Positions 33,325 to 42,900 of a stretch of 64,000 nucleotides of DNA are shown one piece after another. Origin of the DNA: DASUPK01 sp963695675. GTDB lineage: Bacteria; Actinomycetota; Thermoleophilia; Solirubrobacterales; 70-9. The notes under the pieces are model-generated. The model saw only the letters and a list, made by a program, of their open reading frames with translations. It was not told the DNA's origin and made no database searches. The DNA is taken from NCBI GenBank assembly GCA_963695675.1, contig CAVOGY010000005.1, forward strand, positions 859,907-923,906, in the 5' to 3' direction. A program made the translations under genes and the position numbers. Position 1 is the first letter of the stretch. Each line of letters opens with the position of its first letter.

Positions 33325-34794
33325 CTAGGCCGGAGCAGCCTCGGCCTGAGCGGCCTCGGCGTTCGCCATCTCCACGTGCGCCTTGCTGTCGCGCGTGCGG
33401 ATCAGGACGAGCGTCGCGACGAAGCCCAGCAGCGCGATCACGGCGCCGCCGAGGAAGGCGCTCTGGAATCCCTCGGTGAGCGCGTTTGGCAGCGTCGAGT
33501 GGCCGGTCGCCATCACGTTGTCGGTCCGGGTTGTGGCGATCGTCGAGAGCACCGCCAGCCCGAGCGCGCCGCCGATCTGCTGCGAGGTGTTGATCAACCC
33601 GCTCGCGAGGCCCTGCTCGCGCTCCGGGACGCCGGCGACCGCTGCGATCGTTGAGGTGACGAACCCGAAGCCAAGGCCGATCGCCGCCAGTAGGGAAGCG
33701 CCGACGATGTCGGTGAGGAAGCCGCCGCCGACCGACACCTGGCTGAACCAGAGGAGGCCCGCAGCGACGAACAGCATCCCCGCCGCCAGGATCGGCTTGA
33801 AGCCGAAGCGGGTGACCAGCTGTCCGCCGAGGCCCGCGGCAACGACAATCGTCAAGGCGAGCGGCAGATAGGACAGGCCCGCGTGGATCGCGCTGTAGCC
33901 GAGCACCTGCTGCATGTAGAGGGAGATGAAATAGAACATCGAGAACAGGGAGGCGCCGAGCAGCAGGCCAACGACATTCGCGCCCGTCAGCGTCCTCATC
34001 CGGAAGATCCGGAAGGGAACCAGCGGCGCCTTCGAGCGCAGCTCGATCGCGACGAAGGCTCCTATCAGCACCGCCGACAGGGCCAGCAGGCTGACGATCT
34101 TGGTGGACCCCCAGCCGGAGCTGCTGGCGTCGAGGAAGGCATACGCCAGAAGCGAGAGACCCGCCGTGATGCTCACTGCGCCGGCCGCGTCGTAGTGACG
34201 CGTCGCCGACTCGGAGCGGCTCTCGGGAATCAGCCCCGGCGTGAACGCAAGCGCGATAGCCGCGACTGGCACGTTCACCCAGAGCACCCACTCCCAGCCG
34301 AGGCTCTCCGTGAGGATTCCCCCGAGCAGGACGCCGGCCGCTCCGGCCGAGCCCGCGACGGCGCCCCAGGCGCCCAATGCCTTGTTGCGCTCCGACCCAT
34401 CCTTGAAGAGGGTGGTGACGATCGAGAGCGCCGCCGGAGAGACGATCGCGGCGCCCAGGCCCTGCGCCGCGCGAGCGGCGATCAGCTGGCCCTGGGTCGC
34501 GGCGAAGCCCGCCGCGAGTGACGCGATCCCGACGACCGCCAGACCGGCCATGAAAACCCGACGTCGGCCGAGCAGATCAGCCGCGCGTCCGCCGAGTAGC
34601 AGGAACCCTCCGAACGCGATCACGTACGCGTTCACGATCCAAGGCAGATTCGCCTCGGAGAAGTCGAGGCCCTTGCCGATGCTCGGCAGCGCAACGTTCA
34701 CGATGGACGCGTCGAGTACCACGATGAACTGCGCGACGCACAAGAGGATCAATGCGGTCCACCTGCGCTCTAGATATTCCTGTGCGGTTGTCAT
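33325..34794 (-). CDS. MFS transporter, DHA2 (EmrB/QacA) type
   Basis: 489 residues with about 14 helices. LDASIVNVALPSIGKGL is the DHA2 motif in helix 1, GGRAADLLGRRRVFMAG is MFS motif A, and GAAIVSPAALSIV and the motif C-like GGILTESLGWEWVLWVNVP region follow. These proton-driven pumps export drugs and dyes. Its gene is divergent from a TetR regulator with two matching operators between them, so substrate-induced expression is likely. The C-terminal ~20 residues are Ala/Glu-rich and cytosolic. Confidence 0.92.
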   Translation of the reverse strand: MTTAQEYLERRWTALILLCVAQFIVVLDASIVNVALPSIGKGLDFSEANLPWIVNAYVIAFGGFLLLGGRAADLLGRRRVFMAGLAVVGIASLAAGFAATQGQLIAARAAQGLGAAIVSPAALSIVTTLFKDGSERNKALGAWGAVAGSAGAAGVLLGGILTESLGWEWVLWVNVPVAAIALAFTPGLIPESRSESATRHYDAAGAVSITAGLSLLAYAFLDASSSGWGSTKIVSLLALSAVLIGAFVAIELRSKAPLVPFRIFRMRTLTGANVVGLLLGASLFSMFYFISLYMQQVLGYSAIHAGLSYLPLALTIVVAAGLGGQLVTRFGFKPILAAGMLFVAAGLLWFSQVSVGGGFLTDIVGASLLAAIGLGFGFVTSTIAAVAGVPEREQGLASGLINTSQQIGGALGLAVLSTIATTRTDNVMATGHSTLPNALTEGFQSAFLGGAVIALLGFVATLVLIRTRDSKAHVEMANAEAAQAEAAPA

Positions 34795-34917
34795 CCCCGA
34801 CTCCTTTCTCTGGTGCGGCTGCTCCGCCGCCTATCGACTTCCGGCTCTCTTGCCGGCCTCACCCTGACGACGAACGGACTCTCTCGAAATGGACATCTCG
34901 GTGGTGTATGGTGTATT

Positions 34918-34967
34918 CGGAACCTGAATTCCGGTTTCGTCTAGAACTATACGGAATTCCGATTCCG
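34918..34967. promoter_or_regulatory. Two TetR-type operators between MFS and TetR genes
   Basis: CGGAA-N6-TTCCG occurs at 34918-34933 and again at 34952-34967. The second is extended by one base each side to the perfect inverted repeat ACGGAAT-TCCG-ATTCCGT. The spacing of 34 bases from start to start suggests that one site serves each divergent promoter. The rest of the 231-base gap shows no other clear feature. Confidence 0.75.
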
Positions 34968-35025
34968 TTTGCAGAGTGAGCATCGGCACACTTCGTAGGA
35001 ATCGCCGCGAGGGGAACGAGACCCA

Positions 35026-35661
35026 ATGACAGCCGTGACAGAGACCAAGGCAGCCCCAGCCCGGAAGAGCGCCGTCGAGCGGGTGCTCCGGGCCGACGCC
35101 CGCCGCAACCGCGAGGCCGTCATCGCAGCCGCCAAGAAGCTCTTCGCGGACGAGGGCCTGGACGCGCAGATGCCCGACGTCGCCAAGGCGGCGAAGGTCG
35201 GGGTTGGGACCGTCTACCGGCACTTCCCCACCAAGGAAGACCTGATTGCGGCACTTGCCGCCGAGCGCTTCGAGCGTCTCGCGGAGAAGGCGCGCGAGGG
35301 GATCGAGGCCCCGAGTCCATGGGAGGGCGTTTGTGACTTCATTCGCTTCTCCGCCCAGATCCAGGCCGACGACCGTGGCCTCTGTGAGGTGATGGGCTCC
35401 CGCCCCGAGGTGATGAGCGCCTCCGCATACGCGGTGGGTCTGCCCGAGCTCTGCGAGAAGCTCGTCAAACGGGCTCAGCGCTCCGGCGATCTCCGCAAGG
35501 ATCTCGAGTGGGAGGACATCCCGATGATCGCCTGCGGCCTGGGGCGAATCACCCCGGCGGAGATGGGCCCGGCCACGGGCCGGTGGCCGAGGCTGGTCGA
35601 GATCATCATCGATGGCCTGCGGGCGCCCGGGAACGCGAAGCTGCCGAAGCCCCTGACATAG
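35026..35661 (+). CDS. TetR/AcrR-family regulator of the MFS pump
   Basis: 211 residues. The HTH domain is VIAAAKKLFADEGLDAQMPDVAKAAKVGVGTVYRHFPTKEDLIAAL at about residues 28-73, after an Ala/Arg-rich N-terminal arm. The C-terminal domain (FIRFSAQIQADDRGLCEVMG) follows the pattern of many actinobacterial TetR proteins. Divergent placement with two inverted repeats in the gap marks it as the local repressor of the DHA2 pump. It converges on polX with only a hairpin repeat between. Confidence 0.92.
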   Translation: MTAVTETKAAPARKSAVERVLRADARRNREAVIAAAKKLFADEGLDAQMPDVAKAAKVGVGTVYRHFPTKEDLIAALAAERFERLAEKAREGIEAPSPWEGVCDFIRFSAQIQADDRGLCEVMGSRPEVMSASAYAVGLPELCEKLVKRAQRSGDLRKDLEWEDIPMIACGLGRITPAEMGPATGRWPRLVEIIIDGLRAPGNAKLPKPLT

Positions 35662-35663
35662 AG

Positions 35664-35692
35664 CGGGTTGCTCCTGCGGAGCACCCTCGCAT
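35664..35692 (-). repeat. Hairpin repeat after polX stop (intact copy)
   Basis: On the minus strand it reads ATGCGAGGGTGCTCC-GCA-GGAGCAACCCG, forming GGGT-GCTCC / GGAGC-ACCC, directly after the polX TAA. The 13057-13130 copy has the same sequence, in the same position relative to the lhr stop, but opened by about 40 bases. It may act as a shared terminator for the convergent TetR and polX genes. Confidence 0.55.
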
Positions 35693-37419
35693 TAAGCCCG
35701 CTTCCGCAGCGGCGCGAACGAGCGCCACGTGCGCGTGTTCGCGATCTGATCGGCGCTGAGCCACGCCCGCCGTGCGGTCGCGACCGAGTACTTGATGTTC
35801 GCCAGTGTCTCCGTCCCGTGGGCGTCGGTGTTGCAGACGATCCGCACCCCCGCCTCTGCGGCCAGCTTGGCGTGATGCTCGTTGAGGTCGCGGCGATTCG
35901 GGTTTCCGTTGATCTCCATCATCGTGCCGGTGCGCACCGCCGCCTCGGCAATCCGCCTGATGTCCACGGCGTAGGGCTCGCGACGCAGCAACAGCCGGCC
36001 GGTCAGATGCCCGATGCAGTCGACCAACGGGTGCTCCATGGCCGCGATCACCCGCTCGGTCATCGCCTTCTCGGAGATCGCGAACGAGGTGTGGACACTC
36101 CCCATCACCCAGTCGAGCTCGGCGAGCAGCTCGTCCGGGTAATCCAGCGACCCGTCGGTCCCGATGTTCACCTCCGAGCCGGCGAGCAGTCGGAAGCCCC
36201 CCGGCGCCGAGTCGTTCCACGCTCGGATCTCGTCGATCCGCCGGGCGAGTTGCCTGGCGCTCACGTCGTTGCCGAAGCCGTGGCTCGCGGAGTGGTCGGT
36301 GATCGCCAGGTAGGCGTAGCCGCGCCCGCGCGCCGCCTCCGCCATCTCCTCCAGCGAGTTGCGCCCGTCCGAGAGGGTCGTGTGGCAGTGGAGGTCGCCG
36401 CGAATGTGTTCGACGGTGACCAGGTCCGGAAGCTCCCCGGTGTCCCCCGCGTCGATCTCGCCGCGGCCCTCGCGCAGCTCGGGCTCGATGTAGGGCAAAC
36501 CGAGTAGCTCGTAGACGCCCGCCTCGTCGGCGAACCGGCGGACCTTCTTGCCGTCGACCTCGGCGACGCCGTGCTCGCTGACCGAGAATCCGCGGGCCAG
36601 CGCTCGCTCACGGAGCTCGACGTTGTGCTCCGCCGAGCCGGTGAAATGCTGGAGCAGGTCGCCGAAGGTCTCCTCGGTGCCGATCCGCAGATCGACCTTG
36701 AGGCCGGAATGGGTGAGGATGCTGGCGGCGGCGTCTCCTCCGTGGCGGGTCTCGGCGGAGAGGCCGTGCGTGGCCAGGGCCTGGACCAGGCCCGCGGGGT
36801 CGTCCGTGGTGGCAATCAGGTCGAGGTCCTTGCAGGTCTCGGTCCATCGTCGGGCGGAACCGGCGAGCTCGATCCGGTTCGCCACCCCGAGCTCCTTCAG
36901 GTCGCCGCAGATCTCGTCCGCGATCGGAAGCACCTGCGAGAGCAGTAGGCGCTCGCCGATGCCATCCTCGGTCACGCCCTCGAGCGAGGAGAGGATGTTC
37001 TCCTCGGTCTTCGGGCCGAGGCCGCGGATCGCGCTGATGTGGCCCTGCTCGGCCGCCTCCTTCAGCTGCGTCAGGTTCTCGACCCCGATCTCGTCATAGA
37101 TGCGCCGAGCCGTCTTCGCGCCCAGCCCCGGCACGCGCGTCACCTCCACCAACGTCGCCGGGAACTTCGCCTTCAGCTTGTCGGCCGAGGGGATGCTGCC
37201 GGTCTCGATCAGCGTCTCGATCTTCTGCGCCAGGGTCTTGCCAATCGCTGGGAGCTCCGTCAGCCGGCCCTCCTCGGCGAGCTGCTCGATCGAGACGGGG
37301 CTCTGCGCCACGGTCCGAGCCGCCTCCCTGTAGGCGAGCACCCGGAAGCGGTCGGCACCGTCGAGCTCGTAGAGGATCCCGAGCTCGCGCAGGGCGGCGG
37401 CGATCTCCGCGTTGCGCAT
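35692..37419 (-). CDS. polX: Family X DNA polymerase with PHP domain
   Basis: 575 residues, the bacterial PolX layout. Residues ~1-150 are the 8-kDa and HhH region (RNAEIAAALRELGILYELDGADRFRVLAYREAA, LPAIGKTLAQKIETLIETG, VPGLGAKTARRIYDEIG). The catalytic region has the metal-binding DLDLIATTDDP. The C-terminal PHP phosphoesterase starts near residue 340 (RGDLHCHTTLSDGRN, AYLAITDHSASHGFG, GSEVNIGTDGS). Such enzymes fill gaps in base-excision repair and have 3'-5' exonuclease and AP-endonuclease activity from the PHP domain. No SOS box is seen near its start. Confidence 0.95.
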   Translation of the reverse strand: MRNAEIAAALRELGILYELDGADRFRVLAYREAARTVAQSPVSIEQLAEEGRLTELPAIGKTLAQKIETLIETGSIPSADKLKAKFPATLVEVTRVPGLGAKTARRIYDEIGVENLTQLKEAAEQGHISAIRGLGPKTEENILSSLEGVTEDGIGERLLLSQVLPIADEICGDLKELGVANRIELAGSARRWTETCKDLDLIATTDDPAGLVQALATHGLSAETRHGGDAAASILTHSGLKVDLRIGTEETFGDLLQHFTGSAEHNVELRERALARGFSVSEHGVAEVDGKKVRRFADEAGVYELLGLPYIEPELREGRGEIDAGDTGELPDLVTVEHIRGDLHCHTTLSDGRNSLEEMAEAARGRGYAYLAITDHSASHGFGNDVSARQLARRIDEIRAWNDSAPGGFRLLAGSEVNIGTDGSLDYPDELLAELDWVMGSVHTSFAISEKAMTERVIAAMEHPLVDCIGHLTGRLLLRREPYAVDIRRIAEAAVRTGTMMEINGNPNRRDLNEHHAKLAAEAGVRIVCNTDAHGTETLANIKYSVATARRAWLSADQIANTRTWRSFAPLRKRA

Positions 37420-37499
37420 GATCAGACAAGTTATTGGGGAGCCGAAGGCGGCCTGGTGGCGGCGATTCTCCCTGCCCTGCGGCTAACTAGCCTTAGCGC

Positions 37500-38228
37500 G
37501 TGCCAGACGCCGCGCCCGGGGCTGAACGATCCTGGGTCATCCTGCCCACCTATAACGAGGCCGAGAACCTCGAGCGGATCGTGGGCGCCGTCCTGGAGCA
37601 GCTGCCGCCCTCCGGCAAGGTCCTCGTGGTCGATGACAGCTCGCCCGACGGCACTGGCGAGATCGCGAACCGGCTGGCCCGCTCGAATGAGTCGGTCCGG
37701 GTACTTCACCGGGCCCGTAAGGAGGGGCTGGGGCCCGCCTACCTGGCCGGCTTTCACGTAGCCCTCGATGCCGGCGCCCAGCGAATCATCGAGATGGACG
37801 CGGACTTCTCGCACGACCCGGCCTACCTGCCGAGGCTGATCGAGGCCACCGAGAACGCCGACCTCGTGATCGGCTCGCGCTACGTGCCGGGCGGCGGGGT
37901 GACCGAGTGGGGACCGATGAGGAGATTCATCAGCCGCGGCGGGAGCGCCTACGCCCGGATGGCGCTGGGCCTGCCCATCCGCGACCTGACCGGCGGCTTC
38001 AAGTGCTTCCGCCGCGAGGTGCTCGAGGCAATCAACCTCGACACGATCGAGGCCCGGGGCTACGCCTTCCAGGTCGAGACGACCTATCGCGCGATCAAGG
38101 CCGGCTTCCGGGTGGTCGAGATTCCGATCGTCTTCAGCGACCGCCGCGACGGGACATCCAAGATGACCAGCGCGATCGTCGCCGAGGCGATCTGGCGGGT
38201 CCCTGCAATGAGATTCCGGCGCCGGTGA
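37500..38228 (+). CDS. Polyprenol monophosphomannose synthase (Dpm/Ppm1-like GT2)
   Basis: 242 residues from GTG 37500. VILPTYNEAENLERIVGAVL, VVDDSSPDGTGEIA, the DxD site in IEMDADFSHDP, GSRYVPGGGVTEWG and TGGFKCFRREVLEAI are all Dpm1 signatures. It makes polyprenyl-phosphate-mannose from GDP-mannose, the donor for membrane GT-C transferases such as the ones at 19.9 and 47.1 kb (pathway link inferred). No C-terminal membrane domain is present, so it is the short catalytic form. It is divergent from polX. Confidence 0.92.
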   Translation: MPDAAPGAERSWVILPTYNEAENLERIVGAVLEQLPPSGKVLVVDDSSPDGTGEIANRLARSNESVRVLHRARKEGLGPAYLAGFHVALDAGAQRIIEMDADFSHDPAYLPRLIEATENADLVIGSRYVPGGGVTEWGPMRRFISRGGSAYARMALGLPIRDLTGGFKCFRREVLEAINLDTIEARGYAFQVETTYRAIKAGFRVVEIPIVFSDRRDGTSKMTSAIVAEAIWRVPAMRFRRR

Positions 38229-38232
38229 CTTG

Positions 38233-38251
38233 CTTCACTTTGTAAAGTAAG
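38233..38251. promoter_or_regulatory. Operator-like inverted repeat upstream of thioredoxin
   Basis: CTTCACTTTGTAAAGTAAG is an almost perfect inverted repeat (CTT-ACTTT / AAAGT-AAG with one bulged base), preceded by a further ACTTG half. It begins five bases after the Dpm stop and lies 60 bases before the thioredoxin start. The ACTT...AAGT form resembles sites of HxlR/DUF24-type redox regulators, which is only a resemblance. Confidence 0.45.
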
Positions 38252-38310
38252 TGTTGAGGGGCTGGCTAGACTCAATAGCGGACCTTCAATCCACGACCGA
38301 GGAGACCATC

Positions 38311-38637
38311 GTGCCGGGCAAGCTTTCTGATGTAACCGACGCCACGTTCCAGTCCGACGTGATCGACGCCGAGGGGCCGGTGCTCGTCGACTTCTGGGCC
38401 CCCTGGTGCGGTCCCTGCCGCGTGGTCCATCCCGTTCTCGAGGAGATCGACTCGGAGCGGGACGATCTCAAGATCGTCAGCCTCAACACCGACGAGAACC
38501 CGCAGACCGCGGCCAAGTACGAGGTCCTCTCGATCCCGACGATGATCGTCTTCAAGGGCGGCGAGCCCGCCACCCGCCTGGTCGGCGCGCGCCCGAAGGC
38601 TCGCCTCGAGCAGGAGCTCGAGCCGGTTCTCGCGTAG
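38311..38637 (+). CDS. trxA: Thioredoxin
   Basis: 108-residue thiol-disulfide reductant. The start is GTG 38311 (MPGKLSDVTDATFQSDVI), behind GAGGAGA; the frame continues upstream from 38251 but passes the normal thioredoxin N-terminus. LVDFWAPWCGPCRVVHPVLEEI holds the active-site WCGPC, and YEVLSIPTMIVFKGGEPATRLVGA contains the cis-Pro loop. No thioredoxin reductase is adjacent. The operator-like repeat upstream suggests redox control. Confidence 0.95.
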   Translation: MPGKLSDVTDATFQSDVIDAEGPVLVDFWAPWCGPCRVVHPVLEEIDSERDDLKIVSLNTDENPQTAAKYEVLSIPTMIVFKGGEPATRLVGARPKARLEQELEPVLA

Positions 38638-38660
38638 CCGCCACCAGGTCGCTCCATCAT

Positions 38661-38731
38661 GAGCGAAGGGCGAAGCCCTGAGCGGTTGTGCGGGGCGGCC
38701 GCTTGTGGCGGCGATCTGATGGCGAAGCCGT
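38661..38731 (+). repeat. Dispersed palindromic repeat, copy B
   Basis: 71 bases starting GAGCGAAGGGCGAAGCCC, then TGAGCGGTTGTG, the GCGGCC hairpin and GATCTGATGGCGAAGCCG. It fills the gap between thioredoxin and the DHFR-like gene. Compared with copy A at 14649, most bases agree and the first hairpin (GGGCGAAGCCC) is more complete. Confidence 0.78.
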
Positions 38732-38735
38732 CCTC

Positions 38736-39326
38736 GTGACCCTCGTCCGCTACTACTGCGCCGCCACCCTCGACGGCTACATCGCCGAGTCCGACGACAC
38801 GTTGGACTGGCTGCTCAGCTACGAGGGGGAGTTCGAGGGAGCCGACTCGGACGAGGGCCAGGGCGGGTACGAGAGCTTCTACGCGGGAATCGGGGCCATG
38901 GTGATGGGCTCGGTGACCTACGAGTGGGTGCTCGCACACGGCGGCGGCTGGCCCTATGCGGACAAGCCGACTTGGGTCCTGAGCTCGCGCGAGCTCGATC
39001 GACCGGAAGGCGACGGGGTCGACATCCGGGTCGTCGACGCCAAGATTCCGGATCTGATCGACGATCTGCTCGCAGCGGCGGGCGAGCGGGACCTCTGGGT
39101 CGTCGGTGGCGGCAACGTGGCATCCCAGGTCGCCGATCACGACCTTCTCGACCGGGTGGAGGTGACCATCGTTCCGGTCGTGCTCGGCCAGGGAAAGCCG
39201 CTCTTCGACCGGCGCCTGCCGGGCGGGGCGATGCAGCTGATCGGAGCACGGACCTTCTCGAGCGGGATGGTCGGCCTGACCTACGAGGTCAGGCGGTCCG
39301 GAGCCCGCGAATCCGGTCGGGGCTGA
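38736..39326 (+). CDS. Dihydrofolate reductase / RibD C-terminal domain protein
   Basis: 196 residues from GTG 38736 (VTLVRYYCAATLDGYIAESDDTLDWL). The RibD_C/DHFR fold is shown by MVMGSVTYEWVL, PTWVLSSRELD, LWVVGGGNVASQVADHDLLDRVEVTIVPVVLGQGKPLF. Such stand-alone proteins are NAD(P)H reductases of unknown substrate, not true folate enzymes. It begins five bases after the dispersed repeat, and its frame is open through the repeat. The last 38 bases overlap the facing HAD gene. Confidence 0.85.
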   Translation: MTLVRYYCAATLDGYIAESDDTLDWLLSYEGEFEGADSDEGQGGYESFYAGIGAMVMGSVTYEWVLAHGGGWPYADKPTWVLSSRELDRPEGDGVDIRVVDAKIPDLIDDLLAAAGERDLWVVGGGNVASQVADHDLLDRVEVTIVPVVLGQGKPLFDRRLPGGAMQLIGARTFSSGMVGLTYEVRRSGARESGRG

Positions 39327-39975
39327 GCTCCCTCAGCGAGTCGAGCACGAGCGCCGCGAGGGCGAGGGCATCGGGATCGGGAGGGAAGTCCTTGTTGGGG
39401 ACAGCGATCACCACCATCCCCGCCGCGTCTGCCGAGCGAATCCCGTTACCCGAGTCCTCGATCGCCGCGCACGACTCCGGATCGACTCCCAGGCGCCTCG
39501 CCGCCTCCAGATAGACGTCGGCTGCGGGCTTGCCGCGCTCGACCTCCTCCGAGGAGACCGTCGCGGCGAATGCGTCGGCGAGTCCCGCCTTCTCGATGAC
39601 CAGGTCGATCACGTTCCTGTTCGAGGATGAGGCCACCGCCAACGGCCACTCCCGAGCGAGGGAGCGCACCGCCTGGACGGCACCAGGAAGCAGCGGGAGC
39701 CGCTGCCGGTAGCGCTCCACGAGACGCTCGGCGACTTCCGAGGAGATCTGCTCTGGCGGAACAGGCACCGCGAGCTCGTCGTGCATGTACCGGGACCACT
39801 CGGTCGAGCTCATGCCGAGCATGTCCCACTGGGCCCGGTCCTTCCAGTGACCACCCGACTCTTCCGTGAACTCCTTCTTCACCTCCACCCAGGCGGTCTC
39901 GGAGTCGAGCAATACGCCGTCGAGGTCGAAGATGACGGCGGCGATCCGGCTGCCGGCCGGCTTGGGCGCCGCCAC
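39289..39975 (-). CDS. HAD-superfamily hydrolase (beta-phosphoglucomutase-like)
   Basis: 228 residues. AAVIFDLDGVLLDSETAWVEVKKEF has the nucleophile DxD and the start of a helical cap, VASSSNRNVIDLVIEKAGL is motif II, GKPAADVYLEAARRLGV holds the motif III Lys, and AAIEDSGNGIRSADAAGMVVI is motif IV. It belongs to the subgroup acting on small sugar phosphates. The start codon directly adjoins the ileS stop, so it is the second gene of an ileS operon. Its 3' end overlaps the DHFR-like gene on the other strand. Confidence 0.9.
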   Translation of the reverse strand: MAAPKPAGSRIAAVIFDLDGVLLDSETAWVEVKKEFTEESGGHWKDRAQWDMLGMSSTEWSRYMHDELAVPVPPEQISSEVAERLVERYRQRLPLLPGAVQAVRSLAREWPLAVASSSNRNVIDLVIEKAGLADAFAATVSSEEVERGKPAADVYLEAARRLGVDPESCAAIEDSGNGIRSADAAGMVVIAVPNKDFPPDPDALALAALVLDSLRELSPDRIRGLRTA

Positions 39976-42900
39976 TCAGGCCTTGCTGACGGCGATGCGC
40001 AGCTCGCGCCCCTCGATCGTGGCCTTCTCGCCCGCGCCGTCCGCGCCGTAGTCGACCGAGGTCGCCAGGGTCTCCCCCGCAATGTAGGTCTCGTGCTCGC
40101 GGGCGGCGGCGAGCAGCTCGTCGTCGCCGCCGAGTTCGAGCGCGATCCGGTCGGAGACGTCGAGGCCAGCCTGCTTGCGGGCCTCCTGGACGGCGCGGAC
40201 GACCTCGCGAGCCAGCCCCTCGCGGCGCAGCTCGTCGTCGAGGTCGAGCTCCAGGGCGACCGCGTGACCGGCCTCTGCCTCCACCTGGTAGCCCTCGAGC
40301 GGCTCCATCACCAGGTTGATGTCGTCGGCCGACAGCGTGTGCTCCTTGCCATCGATTGCAATGCCCACCTCAGCGCCGACCTCGAGCTGCTCGGCGACAC
40401 CGCCGGCGTCGAGCGCCTCGACGGCGGCCGCCACCTGGGGCATCTTCCTGCCGAACCGCGGACCGAGCGACCGGTAGTTGGGCCTGACCCGGTAGGAGAC
40501 CAGCTCCGCTTCGGAGCGAACGAAGTCGAGCTCCTTGACGTTGAGCTCCGAGGCGACGACGTCGGCGAGCCGCTCGATCGCCGCCCGCTCCGTCTCCGAG
40601 GCGACGACGACCGCCCGGCGGAGTGGCTGGCGCAGCTTCACCTTCGCCTGCGCGCGGGCCGCGCGGCCGAGTTCGATCGTGCGCCGGACCGCGTCCATGC
40701 CCTCCTCGAGCTGCCCCTCGATGAGCGCCTCGTCCACCTCGGGGAAGTCGCAGAGGTGGATCGAGTCCGGGTGCTCGCTCGTCCACTCTGCGACCGGCTG
40801 CTCGAGCGCGGTCTCCTCGCCGAAGAGCAGGTTCGCGTAGATCTCGTCGGCGATGAACGGCGTGAACGGGGCGAGCATCTTGGCCGTCTCGCCCAGGCAG
40901 AAGCGAAGCGTCTCCAGCGCCGCCAAGTCCCCATCCCAGAAGCGGCGGCGGTTGAGCCGCACGTACCAGTTGGAGAGCTCCTCGGTGTAGTCCGCGATCG
41001 CGCGGGCGGCCGTCGTGCAGTCGAAGCCCTCCATGTGCTCGCGGACCTCCGCGATCGTCCGCTGCAGGCGGGAGACCGCCCAGCGATCGAGCTCGGTGGC
41101 GTCCTCGGAGCCCCCGCCGGTCCACCTCGGAAGGTACGGGAGCTCCCCGGTCTCGACGCCCGAGGCGTTGGCGTAGGTGACCCAGAACGAGTACGTGTTC
41201 CAGAGGGTGAGGAGGAATTGGCGAACCGCCTCGCCAACCGTCTCGACCGAGAAGCGGTAACCCGTCCAGGGCTGCTGCGAAGCGAAGTAGTACCAGCGGA
41301 ATGCGTCGGCGCCGTGGCGGTCGATGACGTCCCAGGGCTCGACCACGTTGCCCCGGCTCTTGGACATCTTCTGCCCTTCCGGGTCGAGGATCAGGCCGAG
41401 GCAGACGACGTTGCGGTAGCTCGAGGTGTCGAATAGCAGGACCGCCTCGGCGAGCAGGGTGTAGAACCAGCCGCGGGTCTGGTCGATCGCCTCGCAGATG
41501 AAGTCGGCGGGGAAGCGCTCCGCGAACAGCTCCTCGTTCTCGAACGGATAGTGGAACTGGGCCCACGGCATCGAGCCGGAGTCGAACCAGGCGTCGATCA
41601 CCGAGAGGACCCGGCGCATCGTTCCGTCGCAGCCCTCGCGCTCGCAGGCCCAGCTGACCTCGTCGATGTAGGGGCGATGGAGGTCATCCGGGATCTCGCC
41701 CGCCCGCTCGCGGATGTCCGCGATCGAACCGGCGCAGAACCGCTCTTCGCAATCCTCGGCGTCGCACTCCCAGATCGGCAGCGGCGTGCCCCAGTAGCGG
41801 TCGCGCGAGAGCGCCCAGTCGACGTTCCCCTCGAGCCACTTGCCGAAGCGGCCGTGCTTGATGTGCTCGGGGTGCCAGCCGATCTCCTCGTTGGCCGCCA
41901 GCAGCCGGTCGCGCACCTCGGTGGTCTTCACGTACCAGCTCGACTTCGCGTAGTAGAGGAGCGGCGTGTCGCAGCGCCAGCAGTGCGGATAGGCGTGAAG
42001 GTAGGTCTCGGCCCGGAGCAGCTTCCCCTTCCCCTCCAGCGCCTTGATGATGTCCTGATCGGCCTCCTTGACGAAGCGGCCGGCGAAGTCCGTGATCCGC
42101 TCGTCGAAGCGGCCGCGGTCGTCGACCGGATTCTGCAGCTTGATCCCGTACTGCTCGCCGAGCCGGAAGTCGTCCTCGCCGAATGCGATCGCGGTGTGCA
42201 CGAGGCCCGTCCCCTCGTCGGTGCTCACGAAGTCGGCCAGCAGCACGGTGTGGCCGCGCGGGCCGTAGTCGGTGATGTAGTCGAAGGGCGGCTCATACGA
42301 GGTCCCTGCCAGGGCCTCACCGGGGAAGTGGGCGAGCACCTCCGCGCCCTCGCCCAGGGCGTGCTCGACCCGATCCCGTGCCAGAACGAAGACCTCGTCG
42401 CCGAGACGCGCCCGCACGTACTCGATCTCCGGGCCGGCCGCGACCGCGGCGTTCGTGATCAGCGTCCAGGGCGTGGTGGTCCAGACGAGCAGTTGATCGC
42501 CGGGCTCGAGCGGAGACTCCGGGATCGCGTCGCTGGGGGCGGGCTGCCGGATCGGGAGCTTGACGTAAACGGAGGGATCCTCGACGTCGTGGTAGCCGAG
42601 CGCCACCTCATGGGAGGAGAGGGCGGTGCCGTCGCGCGGGCAGTAGGGGACGACCTTGTAGTCCTCGTAGAGCAGCCCGTCATCCCAGATCCGCCTCAGC
42701 GCCCACCAGACCGACTCGATGTACTCGTTGGTCATCGTCACGTAGGGGTCGTCCAGATCGAGCCAGAAGCCGATCCGCTCGGTGAGGCGGTTCCACTCCT
42801 CGACATAGCGGAAGACGGACTCGCGGCAGCGGTCGTTGAATTCCGCGATCCCGTAGTCCTCGATCTCCTCCTTCGAGGTGATCCCGAGCTCGCGTTCGAC

